Source of the DNA: Xanthobacteraceae bacterium
GTDB taxonomy: Bacteria > Pseudomonadota > Alphaproteobacteria > Rhizobiales > Xanthobacteraceae
Length of the DNA: 8,099 bases
Assembly (NCBI GenBank): GCA_030043175.1
Contig: JASHYD010001208.1
Location: 1 to 8,099 of the forward strand
Direction of reading: 5' to 3'
A model generated the notes under the pieces. The model ran no database searches. It saw only the letters and a program-made list of their open reading frames with translations, and was not told the origin of the DNA. The position numbers and the translations under genes are program-made. Positions within the stretch are counted from its first letter, which is position 1; each line of letters starts with the position of its first letter. Below, in pieces: positions 6,479-8,099 of the stretch.

Positions 6479-6742
6479 GGGAAGTGCGAGAGCGTAGAGG
6501 CTAACAGCCGGGCGATCGGATTGCTCGCGTCGTGATCGCCGCCTCACTCGCAGAGTGTTCGGAGACTGACAACCAGCACGTTGGATGACGCTCCATTGAA
6601 GAGAAATGCCCCGAGGGCGTCGCGCTGAGCCCCTACGGCCCTGGGGTCCTCGACTAACATTACCTGCAGGGCGCCTCCTGTTAGGTCGGAACTAAGTGCC
6701 CCATTGTCGGAGTGTGGCCGCTTCTTGCTCGGCACGCGTGCT

Positions 6743-6939
6743 TTACCACCGCCGCCAATGACGGCCGTAGCCCCATCGCCGATGGTAGTAGCCGCGATGA
6801 CCCCACCGGACGGGCGTTATTCGCTCAATCGCAAGGTCGCCGATGACGGTGCCGTTGACAGGCGCGGCTGACGCTCGTGATGTTCCAACGAGCCCGATTC
6901 CCCCATCGCCAAAACAACGATCAAGACCATTCGCATCAT
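6743..6939 (-). pseudogene. Small secreted Trp/His/Arg-rich protein gene, frameshifted in its signal peptide
   Basis: The expected product is a 65-residue exported protein of unknown function, of a kind frequent in Bradyrhizobium-like genomes. The start is the ATG at 6939, with GGGGAG (6947-6952) 7 bases before it. This frame gives MMRMVLIVVLAMG, a proper signal-peptide start, then runs off into unrelated sequence. The remainder is in another frame: GIGLVGTSRASAAPVNGTVI (end of the hydrophobic core and an ASA cleavage site), then a mature part ending in GHRGYYHRRWGYGRHWRRW and a TAA at 6743-6745. The two halves meet at five G (minus strand, 6900-6904); a sixth G would restore one reading of 66 codons. 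This could be a real mutation, a sequencing or assembly error in a homopolymer, or less likely ribosomal slippage. A longer single frame starting at 7045 exists but begins with non-family residues and lacks a signal peptide start. Confidence 0.6.
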
Positions 6940-6946
6940 GATGTAT

Positions 6947-6952
6947 CTCCCC
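6947..6952 (-). promoter_or_regulatory. Ribosome binding site of the small frameshifted gene
   Basis: GGGGAG on the minus strand sits 7 bases before the ATG at 6937-6939. This fixes the native start in the frame that encodes MMRMVLIVV, not in the frame that encodes the tail. It is the main reason to call a frameshift. Confidence 0.5.
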
Positions 6953-7247
6953 AAAGCGAGTACGGTGCCGGCTGATTTGCAGCGCCTCGGCCGCTATCAA
7001 GTAGGTCCGATAAGTTCTTGTTCCGGGGGGCCTTGCATCACACATTCGCGAGTGACTCCTCGCCTTTTATCACCGGTTGGCGAGCGCTTATCATTGGCCG
7101 AGTTGGGTAAGAGGCTTTCGCGTTCGGATGCCAGGCGGCCGGCGATGGCCGCTTCGTAAGTCATGCAGCCTGCCGGCAAAGTCTGACGTGAGGCCTTCGC
7201 GGTGAAGCGCTCGGGCGCTCATCGCGGTCGCTTCCCGCCTCCTCAAA

Positions 7248-8099
7248 CTAGTGAGTTCCAAAGTCACCGAGGGAATAAACCGATATGACATTTGGCACGT
7301 CATCGACCGCCGCAAAGTTGAAGGGCGGGTTGCCAGAGAGCATGGTGGCAATGCCAAATGCGCCGCCTTGGCTGGCATCAACGTTGAACTCTCTGACGAA
7401 CTCACCAGATTTAGTGAATTCCACGATTTCGCTGGGGTGGGTCGGATCGGCGTTGACGGCGTCGCCGTTGGCGGTCAGGAGATTACCATTGGGCGCAAAC
7501 ACCAGTGCTAACGGGCCGCGTAAGTGCCGATTCGCAAAGATCGGGGTGCCTGTCACTACGGGAGATACCGCATTCCCGGCATGTGGCACCGCAAAGATTT
7601 CGTTGTCGGCTGTTGAGGCCACATAGAGAATATCGGTGGTCCTGTCGTAGGCAAGCCCCGTCGGGCCAAGTATCACCGCAGCGGTGTTGGGTTGAACCGT
7701 ATATCCCATCGCAATTTTTGTCTCGCGCAGAACGGTGACATCGGAAGATCCTACCGCGAGATCGAGGCGCGATACCGTCCCGCTCTTCACGTTCGACACG
7801 AACACTTGAGCCTGATAGCCGTTGTCATTAATTGTCAGATCCCATGGGCTGTCGAGGGAGACATTGTCATTCACGACCTTGATCAGCTTGCCGTGGCGAT
7901 CGATGATCTGCAAAGAGCCCTGTGAGATCGTAGCGAATGTGCCGTCCGTCGTGGGCACGTTGCCGACGAGGACAAACCCCCCTTGCAATACGCCGAGGGC
8001 CGTGCTCAGGCCCGTTGGCTTGCTCGTAAAGAACGTCACCGCGGTGCCGCCGCTCCCGGGCGCAACCGAGGGCACCACGGTTCCATTGAGGGTGAGCTG
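7248..8099 (-). CDS. Beta-propeller (NHL/SMP-30-like) secreted protein, C-terminal part (cut by right edge)
   Basis: The frame is open from the right edge to the TAG at 7248-7250, giving the last 283 residues. The N-terminus lies beyond base 8099. A GTG at 8078 could start a shorter reading, but the frame continues upstream in family-like sequence (QLTLNGTVV), so it is not the true start. The sequence has the recurring strand patterns of a propeller: GVLQGGFVLVGNVPTTDGT, SPWDLTINDNGYQAQVFVSN, GPTGLAYDRTTDILYVAST, GPLALVFAPNGNLLTANGDA and FGIATMLSGNPPFNFAAVDD. Each pairs a glycine-rich turn with a VFVSN-, LYVAS- or LLTAN-type strand, about 45-60 residues apart. Relatives of this kind are exported proteins of unknown role with a signal peptide in the part not seen here. 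No catalytic residues can be named. The nearest downstream gene on the same strand begins about 310 bases away at 6939. Confidence 0.8.
   Translation of the reverse strand, partial: QLTLNGTVVPSVAPGSGGTAVTFFTSKPTGLSTALGVLQGGFVLVGNVPTTDGTFATISQGSLQIIDRHGKLIKVVNDNVSLDSPWDLTINDNGYQAQVFVSNVKSGTVSRLDLAVGSSDVTVLRETKIAMGYTVQPNTAAVILGPTGLAYDRTTDILYVASTADNEIFAVPHAGNAVSPVVTGTPIFANRHLRGPLALVFAPNGNLLTANGDAVNADPTHPSEIVEFTKSGEFVREFNVDASQGGAFGIATMLSGNPPFNFAAVDDVPNVISVYSLGDFGTH

Larger units (their letters stand above)
5868..6742. other. Gene-poor stretch of about 870 bases with inverted and tandem repeats
   Basis: I see no gene I can support here. Short open frames exist on both strands, but none shows a family motif together with a good ribosome site. 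The stretch holds a hairpin at 5949-5976, paired inverted repeats at 6172-6187 and 6191-6214, and a 12-bp tandem duplication at 6455-6478. One plus-strand frame stays open from 6235 to 6504 but lacks a plausible start codon. Two minus-strand frames with GTG starts (6544-6735 and 6287-6547) overlap by four bases but have no convincing Shine-Dalgarno sequence. Given the broken genes on both sides, this may be further decayed coding DNA. Confidence 0.5.

Noticed and set aside
6544..6735. Minus-strand 63-codon frame with GTG start, overlapping by four bases a second GTG frame (6287-6547)
   Set aside because: The GTGA overlap resembles translational coupling. Neither frame has a clear ribosome site, the second is strongly Arg-rich as chance frames often are, and neither matches a family I know.
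6743..7045. Single 100-codon minus-strand frame containing the Trp/His/Arg-rich tail
   Set aside because: The first half is not family-like, and the good ribosome site and signal-peptide start are in another frame. A frameshifted 65-residue gene explains the sequence better.
7206..7219. Small hairpin AGCGC-TCGG-GCGCT downstream of the propeller gene
   Set aside because: The stem is only 5 bp with no T-run, and it lies about 30 bases past the stop. This is expected by chance in GC-rich DNA.

Overview
The window looks like chromosomal DNA of an alphaproteobacterium, most likely a Bradyrhizobium-type member of the Rhizobiales. The clues are high G+C, a Bug/TctC-type periplasmic binding protein, a FadJ-like crotonase fusion, and a tiny secreted protein ending in a Trp/His/Arg-rich tail. 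No mobile element, CRISPR array, tRNA or rRNA was seen. The genus is an inference from gene style, not a proven assignment.

All intact genes lie on the minus strand, so transcription runs right to left. From upstream to downstream they are: a solute-binding protein of the tripartite tricarboxylate transporter (TTT) family (4277-5311), a thiamine-diphosphate enzyme of the acetolactate synthase/benzoylformate decarboxylase superfamily (2304-4103), an exported metallo-beta-lactamase-fold hydrolase (1051-1914), and the N-terminal part of a FadJ/FadB-like enoyl-CoA hydratase/3-hydroxyacyl-CoA dehydrogenase cut by the left edge (1-770). The gaps of about 170-390 bases argue against one tight operon. 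The content still suggests uptake and breakdown of an organic acid: binding protein, C-C bond lyase or ligase, beta-oxidation enzyme.

The less obvious content is gene decay. At 5542-5867, plus strand and divergent from the binding-protein gene, is an amidohydrolase (ACMSD-like) gene broken into at least four reading-frame pieces. It keeps an excellent ribosome binding site but has lost the first metal-binding His. At 2059-2303, minus strand, is the C-terminal end of an ABC-transporter ATPase resembling the tungstate-type class. It has lost its H-loop and its whole front part, and it abuts the 3' end of the ThDP gene. A third broken gene, at 6743-6939, is a small secreted protein whose signal-peptide start and tail are in different frames, separated at a run of five G. 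The locus therefore reads as a catabolic and transport region that has been rearranged and is eroding.

The stretch 5868-6742 has no gene I can support. It holds three short inverted repeats and a perfect 12-bp tandem duplication. The right end (7248-8099) is the C-terminal 283 residues of a secreted beta-propeller (NHL/SMP-30-like) protein that enters from beyond the window.
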